Shown: positions 37,525-49,200 of the stretch, piece after piece
Position numbering within the stretch: the stretch's first letter is position 1
Layout of the letters: the number at the start of each line of letters is the position of its first letter
Assembly (NCBI RefSeq): GCF_026151205.1
Contig: NC_087084.1
Coordinates: 7,737,394 to 7,801,393 of the forward strand
Source of the DNA: Bolinopsis microptera
Lineage: Eukaryota; Ctenophora; Tentaculata; Lobata; Bolinopsidae
Length of the DNA stretch: 64,000 bases
Direction of reading: 5' to 3'
Position numbers and translations under genes: made by a program
Notes under the pieces: model-generated
Database searches by the model: none
Told to the model about the DNA's origin: nothing
Seen by the model: only the letters and a program-made list of their open reading frames with translations

Positions 37525-37695
37525 AGTGTAGTAACCAGCTAGTAATCAAGTAACCGAGTTACCAGCTAGTAACCTAGTAACCAAGTTACCAGCTAGTTAC
37601 CTAGTAACCAGCTAGTAACCTAGTAACCAGATGTAGTAACCTATAGTAACCAAGTAACCAGCTAGTAACCAAGTAACCAGCTGTAGTAACCAGTA
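37525..37695. repeat. GTAACC satellite block immediately upstream of the receptor ATG
   Basis: Units such as GTAACCAGCTAGTAACC and GTAACCAAGTTACCAG run to within a few bases of the ATG at 37702. Confidence 0.9.
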
Positions 37696-37701
37696 AGTAA
37701 T

Positions 37702-40700
37702 ATGAGTAAAAACAACAGTGAGGCTGGTGTTGAAGAGACGCTGAGATCTGTGCTAATCATCACGTGTTCCTCTTGTTCAGGTAACTTCCAGCTAGTTACC
37801 AAATAATAACTTAGTTACCAAATAATAATTTAGTTACCAAATTTTAATACTTTTTATCCAGTCTGTCAACGTCTAGCACCCTTTAGAAACATCTAGCAAC
37901 CTCTAAAATCCTCTAACATCCTCTAGAGCTCTAGCAACCTAGTAACCTCTAGCAACCTAGTAACCTAGTAACTATATATTTAAACTATAGTAATCAAGTA
38001 CCAGAATATTAATATTATGTAGTAACCTTCTACTCTACAGCGCTTATCATATTTGTTTCCTTCTTCCTAGGAAAGTGGTAATTTCTGGTAATTTACTGAA
38101 GTTTCTGGATTGAAATAGCTGTCATTGCAGACATTTGAAATCTCAAACGGCTAAAAAGTAAACATTTATACCTAAATCAGAAACTGGTCACCTTCTAGAA
38201 CTTTCAGCGGAAAGTGATACAGACCTTAGTATCTTGTTACAATGTGGCAACCAGGGACAAAAGGAAATTGCGGCATGTACGGAATCGCGATTTTTCCCAT
38301 TATTTGCGACAAATTTTATGTATAGTTTAATGTATAGTCTGTTAAAATTCGCGGTATCGCGATTTTTGGCCAAAATAATCGCGAAATCCTTTTGTCCCTG
38401 GTGGCAACTTATCAAAAGTAGTGTGGTACTATGTCATGTGTTACAGCGTTATGACTGGAAATATAGAACTGATCTAAAAATGGTCACTTACTTTCAGTAA
38501 TCGGAGCTTGTGTAATCATTGCCTCATTCCTCTTGGTGAGAAGTGTACGCACGGCTTCAAGATGTATTGTCGTCATCATGGCTATAGCTGGTAAGCTTTG
38601 TCACATCGCCAATATTGATAATTGTACCACTTAACTACTTACCTACTTAGCTACTTTAACAGTTTTACAAATTTGATAACTTGCCTTCCCGATTTGATTG
38701 CTTGTAAATTGGAAGTGTTGGAAAGCAAAATAACCTAGTAACTAAATAGTAACCTAGTAACCAAATAGTAACCTAGTAACCAAATAAATTTCAGATATTA
38801 TGGTAGCCCTTCCTGCTCTCATGAGTGAGATAATTTTTGTGACAAACAATAAATCACTAGAAACAGTGGAACTTTGCAAAATACAGGTATACTTCGCAGC
38901 TTAGTTATTCAACTAACTAATAATTGAGTAGAGTTAGTCAACTAAGTAATAAACTAATTTGATCTGTGTTAAAATAATATTATTTGGTTAAGAACCATCA
39001 ATTCCGTTACAAAATGTTCTACATATTGAACTGAATGATTTTCTTGTAGTTTTCTTCTATTTCAGTCTTTCTTCACAACGGTGGGAGCACAAGTGTCGAT
39101 GATTTGGACTGCAGGACTAGCGCAACACATGTTTATACTTGTAGCATGCAGGTAGTAACCTAGTAAGCTAGTAACCAGCTAGTAAGCTAGTAACCAGCTA
39201 GTAAGCTAGTAACCAGCTAGTAAGCTAGTAACCAGCTAGTAACCTAGTAACCAGCTAGTAACCTAGTACTGACCATGCTAGTAAGTAGGCAAGCGAATAT
39301 GAATCTGAGTTCATTTATATCAGGAAAATAAAGAATTTTTGATTCTCATTACGACTCTAACCAACTATTGTAACAGGAAGGAGGCTGTGAGAGGCGGGTT
39401 CATCATTCTATCTATGATGACTGCCGGAGTTATTGCTGAGAATGTGTACCTTTACTGTGTAAACATCCTGGGTGGCTCTCAAATTGTCGGTAAGTCCAGT
39501 TCTCAGCGAAATTATTATTGTGCTTATTATTAATGCTCATTAAAATGCTCATTGTATTTGTAGCCATATATGAATTATGAAATTATGGACTACCTTGTAC
39601 CTAAGTACCTATCAGCAGAGAAATATGTGAAATATGTGGTTTCTTTATTCGATCTCCTTGAGGTTGCACAAACGTTATACGGTTATATCACTGAATTTTT
39701 TTTTCATCAGGCATAAAGTGGTGCTGGATAAACATTACAAATGATCCTGTCTGCCACTGTAAAACTAACTGTAACTGGATGCTTTGGGATGGAAAAGTTC
39801 TTGAAATGGGTAATTTGAGATTCGGTTTTGGTTTTTATGAACTGTATTACGATACTGTTATCTCAAGTGCCGCCTGAGAGGTCGGTAAACTAAATTAGGT
39901 GATATTTCAATTCTATCCACTCGGCGACTATACCTTAGCAACAATATACATACCTTATCGGACTTTATTTGAACGGACATTAATTGAACACTGCAGATCG
40001 GAGGCCCTAGTGTTCATTTAATGTCCGTTCAAATAAAGTCTGACAAGGTAGTTAAATTAAATACAATAAATGAATTCCTTCGAGCGTTCATTTTAATTTC
40101 CGTTCAAAATTATGTCCGTTAACGCAATGTCCGTTCGAATAACCTCCCTTAAGGTATAACATTATGTACATAGAAATTTTTAATAAACAATTTTTAAATT
40201 TTACATTTTTATAAACGTCCGTAAATTTGCATTTACGGACGGTAAATTCAAATTAATATCATTTACTTTTGTTTGGGAAAAAGATACACGCGGCAGCGGT
40301 CCTATCTACCCAATTTTGAGTTTGGTCAAATAATATAAATGAAAATTGAAAAATCTTTCTTTTTTTTTTAATTTTTATTAAAACTTTTTTTCAGCGATGT
40401 ACCTGGCAGTATTCGTTTACTACTTTCTCCTCTACACCAAAGTAAAACACTTAAAAAACCGCAACGACCTCGCTTCCTCCTCTCTGGTAACCGCAATCGC
40501 CAAAACAGGTAAAATGTTTGTTTGTGTTGTTTGTTTGTAGAACCCGTCCCAAATCTCGTACTGGAAAATGACTGGAGTCAATACCCAGTGTGAAAATACG
40601 GGCGATAAATTAATTGAAACGGCCATGAAACGGGTACTTGGAACAAATGATATAAACATAACGAAAAAAAAAACTCTAACAGGTAAGATAGTAGCCATAC

Positions 40701-41134
40701 CGTTTGTGTTTATCCTGGTCCGGCTCTGGGGCACTCTCGTCACTCTCTGGCTGATAAAAACAGGCTGCCAGCGACCCACCTCCACCCTGTTCGACACCCT
40801 CCTCATCCTGATGTCGTTCTTTGACATGTCCCAAGGCTGGGTTAACTTCATCCTCTACTTCCTCACAACGGGACACGAGATAAACCTGACGAACAGGTTG
40901 AAGTTAGTGGTAAGGAGCTTACCGTACATGGCTAAAACACGCCGGACCCACTGCTCGGAGAACTCTTACATGACCTTTAACGAGAGTGGGGGGAGGAGGA
41001 GCAGTCTGACGGTGGGTAATACTGTTAGTTCTAGCAGGGGCGGGGGGAGCAGGACCTATAGTTCTAGTCCTCAGATAGGACATTGTCTGCAGAGACCGGC
41101 TAGTTCCCCTGATACAGTGGGGATAGATCTGTGA
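37702..41134 (+). CDS. GPR157-like seven-transmembrane receptor, gene 1 (8 exons, 375 aa)
   Basis: Exons 37702-37780, 38498-38590, 38795-38886, 39066-39151, 39377-39489, 39711-39809, 40395-40508 and 40683-41134 join in phase throughout. The short N-terminus has a glycosylation site (NNS, residues 4-6). TM1 spans exons 1-2; TM3 is FTTVGAQVSMIWTAGLAQ; the second outer loop has KWCWIN (about residues 157-161), followed by LWDGKVLEM leading into TM5; TM6 is KIVAIPFVFILVRLWGTL and TM7 ends QGWVNFILYFL. The WCWI, DGK-E-M, IPF-F-R-W and QG-N-I blocks match the GPR157 family, known as a G-protein-coupled receptor of primary cilia. The C-tail is Ser/Gly/Arg-rich. GTAACC arrays flank the ATG, exon 4 and the stop codon. 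A hAT MITE sits in intron 1. Confidence 0.87.
38252..38400. mobile_element. hAT-type MITE, copy 2 (149 bp)
   Basis: Same terminal repeats (CAGGGACAAAAGG) with a perfect 8-bp target duplication GTGGCAAC (38244-38251 and 38401-38408). It lies in intron 1 of the first receptor gene. Confidence 0.93.
39152..39262. repeat. GTAACC satellite starting at the donor of receptor exon 4
   Basis: The donor GCATGCAG|GTAGTAACC runs directly into CTAGTAAGCTAGTAACCAG units, so the intron begins with the array. Confidence 0.9.
39951..40157. mobile_element. CCTTATC palindromic element
   Basis: A long imperfect palindrome at 39953-40049 (CCTTATCGGACTTTATTTGA against TCAAATAAAGTCTGACAAGG) is followed by GTCCGTT-rich sequence ending CCTTAAGGTA. 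Related sequence occurs at 3178-3240 and at 63827-63935. It lies in intron 6 of receptor gene 1. Confidence 0.65.
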
Positions 41135-41138
41135 AGTA

Positions 41139-41972
41139 AATAGTAACCTGGTAACCAGCTAGTAACCTGGTAACTGCAGCTAGTAACCTGGTAACTGCAG
41201 CTAGTAACCTGGTAACCAGCTAGTAACCTGGTAACCAGCTAGTAACCTGGTAACCAGCTAGTAACCTGGTAACCAGCTAGTAACCTGGTAACCAGCTAGT
41301 AACCTGGTAACCAGCTAGTAACCTGGTAACCAGCTAGTAACCTGGTAACCAGCTAGTAACCTGGTAACCAGCTAGTAACCTGGTAACCAGCTAGTAACCT
41401 GGTAACCAGCTAGTAACCTGGTAACCAGCTAGTAACCTGGTAACCAGCTAGTAACCTGGTAACCAGCTAGTAACCTGGTAACCAGCTAGTAACCTGGTAA
41501 CCAGCTAGTAACCTGGTAACCAGCTAGTAACCTGGTAACCAGCAAGTAACCTGGTAACCAGCTAGTAACCTGGTAACCAGCTAGTAACCTGGTAACCAGC
41601 TAGTAACCTGGTAACCAGCTAGTAACCTGGTAACCAGCTAGTAACCTGGTAACCAGCTAGTAACCTGGTAACCAGCTAGTAACCTGGTAACCAGCTAGTA
41701 ACCTGGTAACCAGCTAGTAACCTGGTAACCAGCTAGTAACCTGGTAACCAGCTAGTAACCTGGTAACCAGCTAGTAACCTGGTAACCAGCTAGTAACCTG
41801 GTAACCAGCTAGTAACCTGGTAACCAGCTAGTAACCTGGTAACCAGCAAGTAACCTGGTAACCAGCAAGTAACCTGGTAACCAGCAAGTAACCTGGTAAC
41901 CAGCAAGTAACCTGGTAACCAGCTAGTAACCTGGTAACCAGCTAGTAACCTGGTAACCAGCTAGTAACCTAC
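41139..41972. repeat. 19-bp GTAACC satellite, main array, directly after the receptor stop codon
   Basis: Roughly 44 units (by length) of CTAGTAACCTGGTAACCAG, very uniform, beginning 5 bp after the stop codon of receptor gene 1. Each unit holds GTAACC-T-GGTAAC, an exact match to the RFX X-box consensus. Neighbouring units also form GTAACC-AGCT-AGTAAC. Confidence 0.97.
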
Positions 41973-42712
41973 CCTGATACACTGGCTCTGGAGCTGTGAT
42001 ATAGTTAATGAACTAAAACACAATTCATTGTTTGATTGATCCAGTTCAGGACATGACAACTCTCCAGAATCAACTTTTCAAACCGTTAAAAAGTTAAAAG
42101 ATGATAATAACGTTTTTGGTATCATAAGGTCTTCAGATTAGATAAAGTTTTCATCTTGATAGACGATGACGGTCGTGATAGCCATTGACAATTGGTTTAC
42201 TCTTTTTTGTTATGCTTTTTTACTTGCTTGGAATAGATAAATTTTGCTTGATTTTCTTCTCCGCCTACATAATAAAATAAATCTTTTTATTCTATCATCG
42301 GATTTTTAAAGATAATTTGTCGAGTTGAATTGACTAATTAACCTACCCATATTCATATTTCAAGGGTAATTACGATTACTTTACGAAGGATGTTTTTGAT
42401 GTATATTATTGCTGCAATTTACATTATGTCTTACGATTTTTAGGTGGATTACAATTATTTCGAAGTAAAAAACATTCGCTTTTAAAGTTAAACAAAAAAA
42501 TCTTATCATGGGCATATTACGTTATAATAATCAGTTTTACACATATTAAGTCGAACTAATTCACCCCCATGACATTAACAAATAATGATCTCATTCCCAT
42601 CCTGCAAAGTATGAAGTGAAATGGAGAAGCTACTCGTGAGAAGCTGGAACATGACGGAGGAGGAAAATGATCCAATGTAAAAAATATTCGACAGACTTGG
42701 TTGTATTTGGGA
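41973..42712. other. AT-rich spacer between the receptor genes
   Basis: No coding block recognised. AATAAA near 42274 could serve as a polyadenylation signal for receptor gene 1, which would place the whole array in its 3' UTR. Confidence 0.4.
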
Positions 42713-43204
42713 AATGTTACCAGAGTGTTACCAGAGTGATACCAGAGTGTTACCAGAGTGTTATTTGAGTGTTATTTGAGTGTTAACTGAGTGTTACCTG
42801 AGTGTTATCTGAGTGTTACCTTAGTGTTACCTGAGTGTTACCTGAATATTATCTGAGTGTTACCTGAGTGTTACCTGAGTGTTACCTGAGTGTTACCTTA
42901 GTGTTACCTGAGTGTTACCTGAAAATTATCTGAGTGTTACCTGAGTGTTACCTGAGTGTTACCTGAATATTATCTGAGTATTACCGGAGTGTTACCTGAG
43001 TGTTACCGGAGTGTTAGCTGAGTGTTAGCTGAGTGTTACCTGAGGGTTACCAGAGTGTTACCTGAGTGTTACCTGAGTGTTACCAGAGTGTTACCTGAGT
43101 GTTACCAGAGTGTTACCAGAGTGTTACCAGAGTGATACCAGAGTGTTACCAGAGTGTTACCTGAGTGTTACCTGATTGTTAAAAGAGTGTTACCTGAGTG
43201 TTAC
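42713..43204. repeat. (GAGTGTTACCT)n 11-bp array upstream of receptor gene 2
   Basis: About 45 units by length with some variants. On the minus strand each unit reads AGGTAACACTC, which contains GGTAAC (an X-box half-site) and resembles a splice donor CAG|GTAAC. Confidence 0.95.
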
Positions 43205-43292
43205 AAGATTAATACCATCTCTTTTAACCGTATAATTGTCCAATCACAAATTTCACATCGAACAGTGAACCAATAACCAATACCACGTGCAG

Positions 43293-46200
43293 TTCACAGA
43301 CGGTAGCTGCGGTGATTGGGAGTCTCCTGGGGACGATAGGAGCTGTAATCGTGATGTACACGTCCCTGATAAGCCCTGTTAAAGCCATGTCTAAACGGAT
43401 AATCATCATGATATCAATCGCAGGTCTGACTTGCTTCTCATTAATTTGGTATTCATTATTAACTAATTAATTATCCAGCTTTGCAATCGCAGGTCTGACT
43501 TGCTTCTCATTAATTTGGTATTCATTATTAACTAATTAATTATCCAGATTTGTAATCGCAGGTCTGACTAGCTTCTCATTAATTTGGTATTCATTATTAA
43601 CTAATTAATTATCCAGCTTTGCAATCGCAGGTCTGACTTGCTTCTCATTAATTTGGTATTAATATATTTTAGCTTTCCATTAAGAATTAAAACAAGACCT
43701 TCATTTTATGGAGCTAGGGTGTGGGCTGGCTACGGTTAAAAAGTTTCCATCCCATATTACAATATATTTGATAAATGTAATAGATTTTAGTGGTGTAATT
43801 AATTTAATATAATATTTAGGTTGGGGAGCCCGCTTACTTTGTAATCATAATATTATTTTAGAATTTAGATCATTATCCTGCACCATTTTAATATGTATAA
43901 TTTTCCATAAGTTTTTTCCTTTCAATCAATAATTAAATATTTAACTTAAATATTAAATCTAACTAATGTTAATACAAGTTTAATTGCCAGATGTGTTACA
44001 AGCCTTCCCCACCCTGGTGGTCACTTCCTTACATCTAGAGTATCATATCAGGTACACAATCTTTTAATTAATTATTATTTTACCTGATAATTTTTTAATT
44101 AATTATTTCAAAAATTGATAATTTTTTTTCGATTAATCGTTTAAAAAATGAATTCATTTATATCTAATTTTAGGGGGAGGAAAATAAAAAAGAGGCGTGT
44201 AGATCTTGATTGTGAAGTTTGAATGTAACCATCCCATCCGCATCAATTATTCAGTTATTTTTTCGACCGATATAACTTCTCCGACGATAACTTTTACAAT
44301 GATACCGTAAAACAATCCATAAAATAATCTTGCTAGTTTCATATCTTCAGAGATGCAGAGTCTAAAAAGTCAATGGCATGGTTCGACACACCAAAAGCCT
44401 GTAAAATACAATCCTTCCTCATTACAACCGGAGCCATGTTATCCTTTCTGTGGACATTTGGCTTGAGCCAGCACATGTTTCTTCTTGTTAGATTTGGTAT
44501 TGTGTATTCGGTAATGTGTACTTTGATTTTACTTTGGTTCAGGGACAAAAGGAAATCGCGGCATGTGCAGAATCGCGATTTTTCACATTATTTGCGACAA
44601 ATTTTATGTATAGATTTATGTATAGTCTGTTAAAAATCGCGGTATCGCGATTTTTGGGCAAAATAATCGCGATTTTCTTTTGTCCCTGCTTTGGTTTAAT
44701 TTGTGGGCATGTTATACAGTTCGCTTTTTGATTTCAACATTGATTTTGTTGTAGGATTCTCGATAATGGCTTATGAAATAAAATGTGAGTGACTGCCATC
44801 AAATGTCCAAATAAAAAATGTTTAATGTTCAAAAATGTGTAAAAAGTGGATAATGAACAGTGCTTGCATCCTTTTTCACTATCCATAACTATTCTATTAA
44901 GATAGATACTATTTCTGTTTAGAGGTGCTGGTCGAATGAAACATCGCCGTACTAAAAAGTAATAATTATCATTTTAGAACTGTTCTCACGTTCGAACAAA
45001 GTAAAAAGTAAATGCATTATGAAACACACAAATTCTCAAATTAGTACAACTGATCTTAAACTAATTTCAGGGATAAAAGTAGCATACAAAGCTTACCTGT
45101 GTCTGTACGTTTTATCAGTAATTCCGTTTGCTATAAACGGACTGGCTTTACACTACGACATGTTGGGAGCTGGTGAGTGTACCTAACTAGATAGTAACCT
45201 GGTAACCAGCTAGTAACCTGGTAACCAGCTAGTAACCAGCTAGTAACCTGGTAACCAGCTATTAACCAGCTAGTAACCTAGTAACCAGCTAGTAACCTGG
45301 TAACCAGCTAGTAACCTGATAGTAACCTGGTAACCAGCTAGTAACCAGCTAGTAACCTGGTAACCAGCTAGTAACCAGCTAGTAACCTGGTAACCTAGTC
45401 ACCAGCTAGTAACCTAGTAACCAGCTAGTAACCAGCTAGTAACCTGGTAATCAGCTAGTAACCAGCTAGTAACCTAGTAACCAGCTAGTAACCTAGTAAC
45501 CAGCTAGTAACCTAGTTACCAGCTAGTAACCAGCTAGTAACCTAGTAACCAGCTAGTAACCTGGTAACCAGTCAGTAACCAGCTAGTAACCTAGTAACCA
45601 TCTAGTAGCCAGTTAGTAACCTGGTAACCAGCTAATAAACAGCTAGTAACCTAGTAACCAGATAGTAACCTGGTAATCAGTCAGTAACCAGCTAGTAACC
45701 TAGTAACCATCTAGTAGCCAGTTAGTAACCTGGTAACCAGCTAATAAACAGCTAGTAACCTAGTAACCAGATAGTAACCTGGTAACCAGTTAGCAACCAG
45801 CTAGTAACCTGGTAACCAGCTAGTAACCTGGTACTTACTTTTACTTTGGGCGATGCTCGATCGAAATCTCCTCCACTCTACGTCTCCAGATGGTTCTGTC
45901 GCACATAACTGTTCGGAGATCTTCTACCCGCAACCCTGTGTCCCTGGCTACGGTGTCAAGAAAAGAGAGTGGTATCCTCCCACGCCTGAACTGTGGCAGC
46001 CGCCAAGGAAGGATGGTAGAGATGACCTGGTCTGAAGCTCTCATGCAATACCCACTGCCCAGCAAATCTGGCACGTCTCTGTGCAATGATGGTGGAGATG
46101 GAAGGGAGGTCACCATAGATTTGCTTTAGGGTTGGATGCTTCTTCCATGAAAGATTCCTGGCTTTCATTAGGAGCCTGGTGTAGCACCCGTCGAGACGCT

Positions 46201-49200
46201 TCTCAAACTGCTTGTTCAAGGTCCAGGTTTCTGAGCCATACAGCAGAACAGGTTCGATGCATGCTCTGAAGAACTTGACTTTCAGCTGGTCAGAAATGCC
46301 AGAGGTCCATACCTTCTGCAGTTTGATACAGGCTGACCAAGCCATGCCTTTCCTGGTGTTGAAGTCCTTCCTGCTCTCTGCAATATATGAGCCCAAGTAT
46401 TTGAAGTCATCAACCTGCTTGATCTGGTAACCGGATATTGAGTTCACGGGGGCAGCATCAGGAATGTTGATGGTCATGTATTCGGTCTTGGAAGCATTCA
46501 TCGCAAGTCCGACATGTGCTGCTGCAGTCTCTAAATCCGAGAGCAGTTGCTGGACTTGCTCTATGGTATCGGCAGTCAAGGCCAGGTCGTCAGCGAAGTC
46601 AAAATCTGTGACTCTGACCGCAGGTACTCTCCGACTTTGCCTGGGGATGATGGTTAGGCCATGGTCAAGAGTCATGCAGTTCCTAAGGACATAATCGAGG
46701 ACGATGATGAAGAGGAAAGGAGCGAGAGTATCACCCTGAAGGACCCCGATGAGTGTTCTAAAGAAGTCTGTAAGGCCGTCAATGGTTTTGACTCTGGAGT
46801 GCGATGAGTCATACAGGAGCCTGATAGCATCAGTTATGGGAGCAGGGACGCCGTAGAGGGAGAGGATGTGAAACAAGGCATCCCTGTTGATACTGTCGAA
46901 TGCTTTCGAAAAGTCGACAAACACGATAGCTGCTGATCGATTTCCGATTTTACACTCTTCTAGGATGCGTCGTAGGGCAAGTATCTGAGGGAGGGTAGAT
47001 CTTCCTCTGCGGAAGCCATTTTGGTTTGGCCGCAGTAGGGGATCAGGTATGGGTAAATCCGGTTGAGGATGAGTTTGTTGAAAACTTTCGCTGCAACCGG
47101 AGCCAATGAGATACCTGGTAACCAGCTAGTAACCTGGTAACCAGCTAGTAACCTGGTAACCAGCTAGTAACCATATAATAACCTGGTAACCAGCTAGCGA
47201 CCAGTTTGTTTGTTTGGATCCGGACGGTGCTGGCAGTTCTAATAACTGATTTACAAATTAAAATATAATTACATAATAATATGATATCAAAATCTTGTTA
47301 AATTTAGTAACATAGAATGTAATAAAATTAGGAGAATTATTAGTAAAAGTAAAGCTTAGGTCTTGGGTAAATTTATGGTTAGGGTCTCTAAAGTTTCAAT
47401 TAACCCTTACTGTAACTTTAAAAAGTTGACTACCCTGCTTAGATACCGACCCAATCAGCCCGTCTACATTTCCAAACTATTTTAGGATTAAAGATAAATT
47501 CTGCTGAGGTATCGATCTACTGAAACTCCCGTTAGCTCCACCTGTTATCATTAGAATAAATTCAGTCCAACTGTTTGCCTATTTATTTCCAATCAATTAT
47601 TTTGATATCATCCAATTGTAACATGTTAATTTTTGAAAACGTTTCAGACGATTTAAATAATATCACAAGTAAAGATGGAACGGGCCACCATCTTACGACA
47701 TGGTGCTGGATAAAGGTTAGTAACCTGGTAACCAGCTAGTAACCTAGTAACCAGCTAGTAACCTAGTAACCAGCTAGTAACCTGGTAACCAACTCGCCAC
47801 CATCTTACGACATGGTGCTGGATAAAGGTCAACTATTTTAATTTCTCTTTCGAATCGAAATTAAATTAGTTTTTTTACGGTCCTACTTTTTTTTCTCCGC
47901 ATGCTATTATATTTTATATGTGATACTGTAATACTGTTTTTTATACACTAATTAGGTAAACAACAAGACAAATTAATTAAATTAATTAGGTAAACAACAA
48001 GAAAAATTAATTAAATTAATTAGGTAAACAACAAGACAATCCACTCGCCCAACTTCCTGGAAAGACCATGTGCAGCATCATTCTGGGATGGAAAAGCTTT
48101 TGAAATCTTTTGTTACATTGGTGAGAACTTAAGTTTTCATTTTTCTGAATAGCCTCAGTGACGACATAGTGACGACATAGTGACGACATAGTGACGACAT
48201 AGTGACGACATAGTGACGACATAGTGACGACATAGTGACGACATAGTGACGAAATAGTGACGACAATTTTCATCGCCAAAATCAGAAATTTTCTTGAAAG
48301 AACTTTAGGTTTAGTTAATCTAAATCTCGCCAAAAATCTATTTTAAAACATTAATTTTGTGTTCTGAGAAAACCAGTGAAAATGCTCAGTTAGAAAAATG
48401 AAAACATTACAAATGTGTCTGCAGGAGTAACCGTGTATTGCATGCTAGCGAGACACTATCTGAACAGGAGATCGGGTTACGATCAGATGGACAGTGTAGA
48501 GGATGAAAGTGGAAACGTGGACTTGACAGGTCGACACGCGTTTGCTGGTGGGTTCACTTTCCATGATAAAGTGATAATTATGATAAACATCCCAGAAATG
48601 TACTTGAATAAGAGTTACAATACATTCGAATATACTGAACATTCGTTGTTTGCATAGAGGTCCGACGGGAAGTTTGCTATTTTAGCTGTTTTAACTGCCA
48701 GAGTTATTTGACGATATTCGTTTCGGAATTTAGATTTATCAGAAGTCAACTTTTTAATTTTCAGCTTCAATACTTCAATGACTTTTAAACAGGCAAGATT
48801 AATGACTTAATGATTAACAGCTCATGTCACATAATAAATAACTCAAAAATAATAAATAACTCAAAAAACCATTCTAACAGGAGCTAGTTTACAAGTGAAC
48901 AAGATCCTAGCAATCCCCCTGGCACTGATAATGGTACGGATGTGGGGTACTGTCATGAGACTGACCTGCTACTGTGGTCACCCCAATTCAAAAATCTGTA
49001 CCAGCAAACTGTTCATCTTCATCGAAAACTTTTTCGACCCCCTTCAAGGCTTCGTGAACTGTGTTCTGTACAAGTTGTCCCTGGGTGAAACGTGCCGGTG
49101 CAAATGTCCGTCAGTGTTGGGAGATAGGGGACGGTTAGTGAGAGAGAGGCCACCTAATAACTCTTATCAACCTGTTACAGTGTGGGTCTCTCCGAGTAAC

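Noticed and set aside
38188-38500. ORFs over the MITE in both strands, and a similar one at 44516-44731
   Set aside because: They are translations of the hAT MITE inverted repeats.
41139-41972. CRISPR-like regular repeat
   Set aside because: There are no unique spacers; it is a continuous satellite in an animal genome.
45841-46130. Short plus-strand ORFs over the LINE 3' end
   Set aside because: They are antisense shadows of the LINE reverse-transcriptase frame.
48016-48333. 105-residue minus-strand ORF with RHYVVTMSSLC repeats
   Set aside because: It reads the 11-bp array antisense to receptor exon 6.
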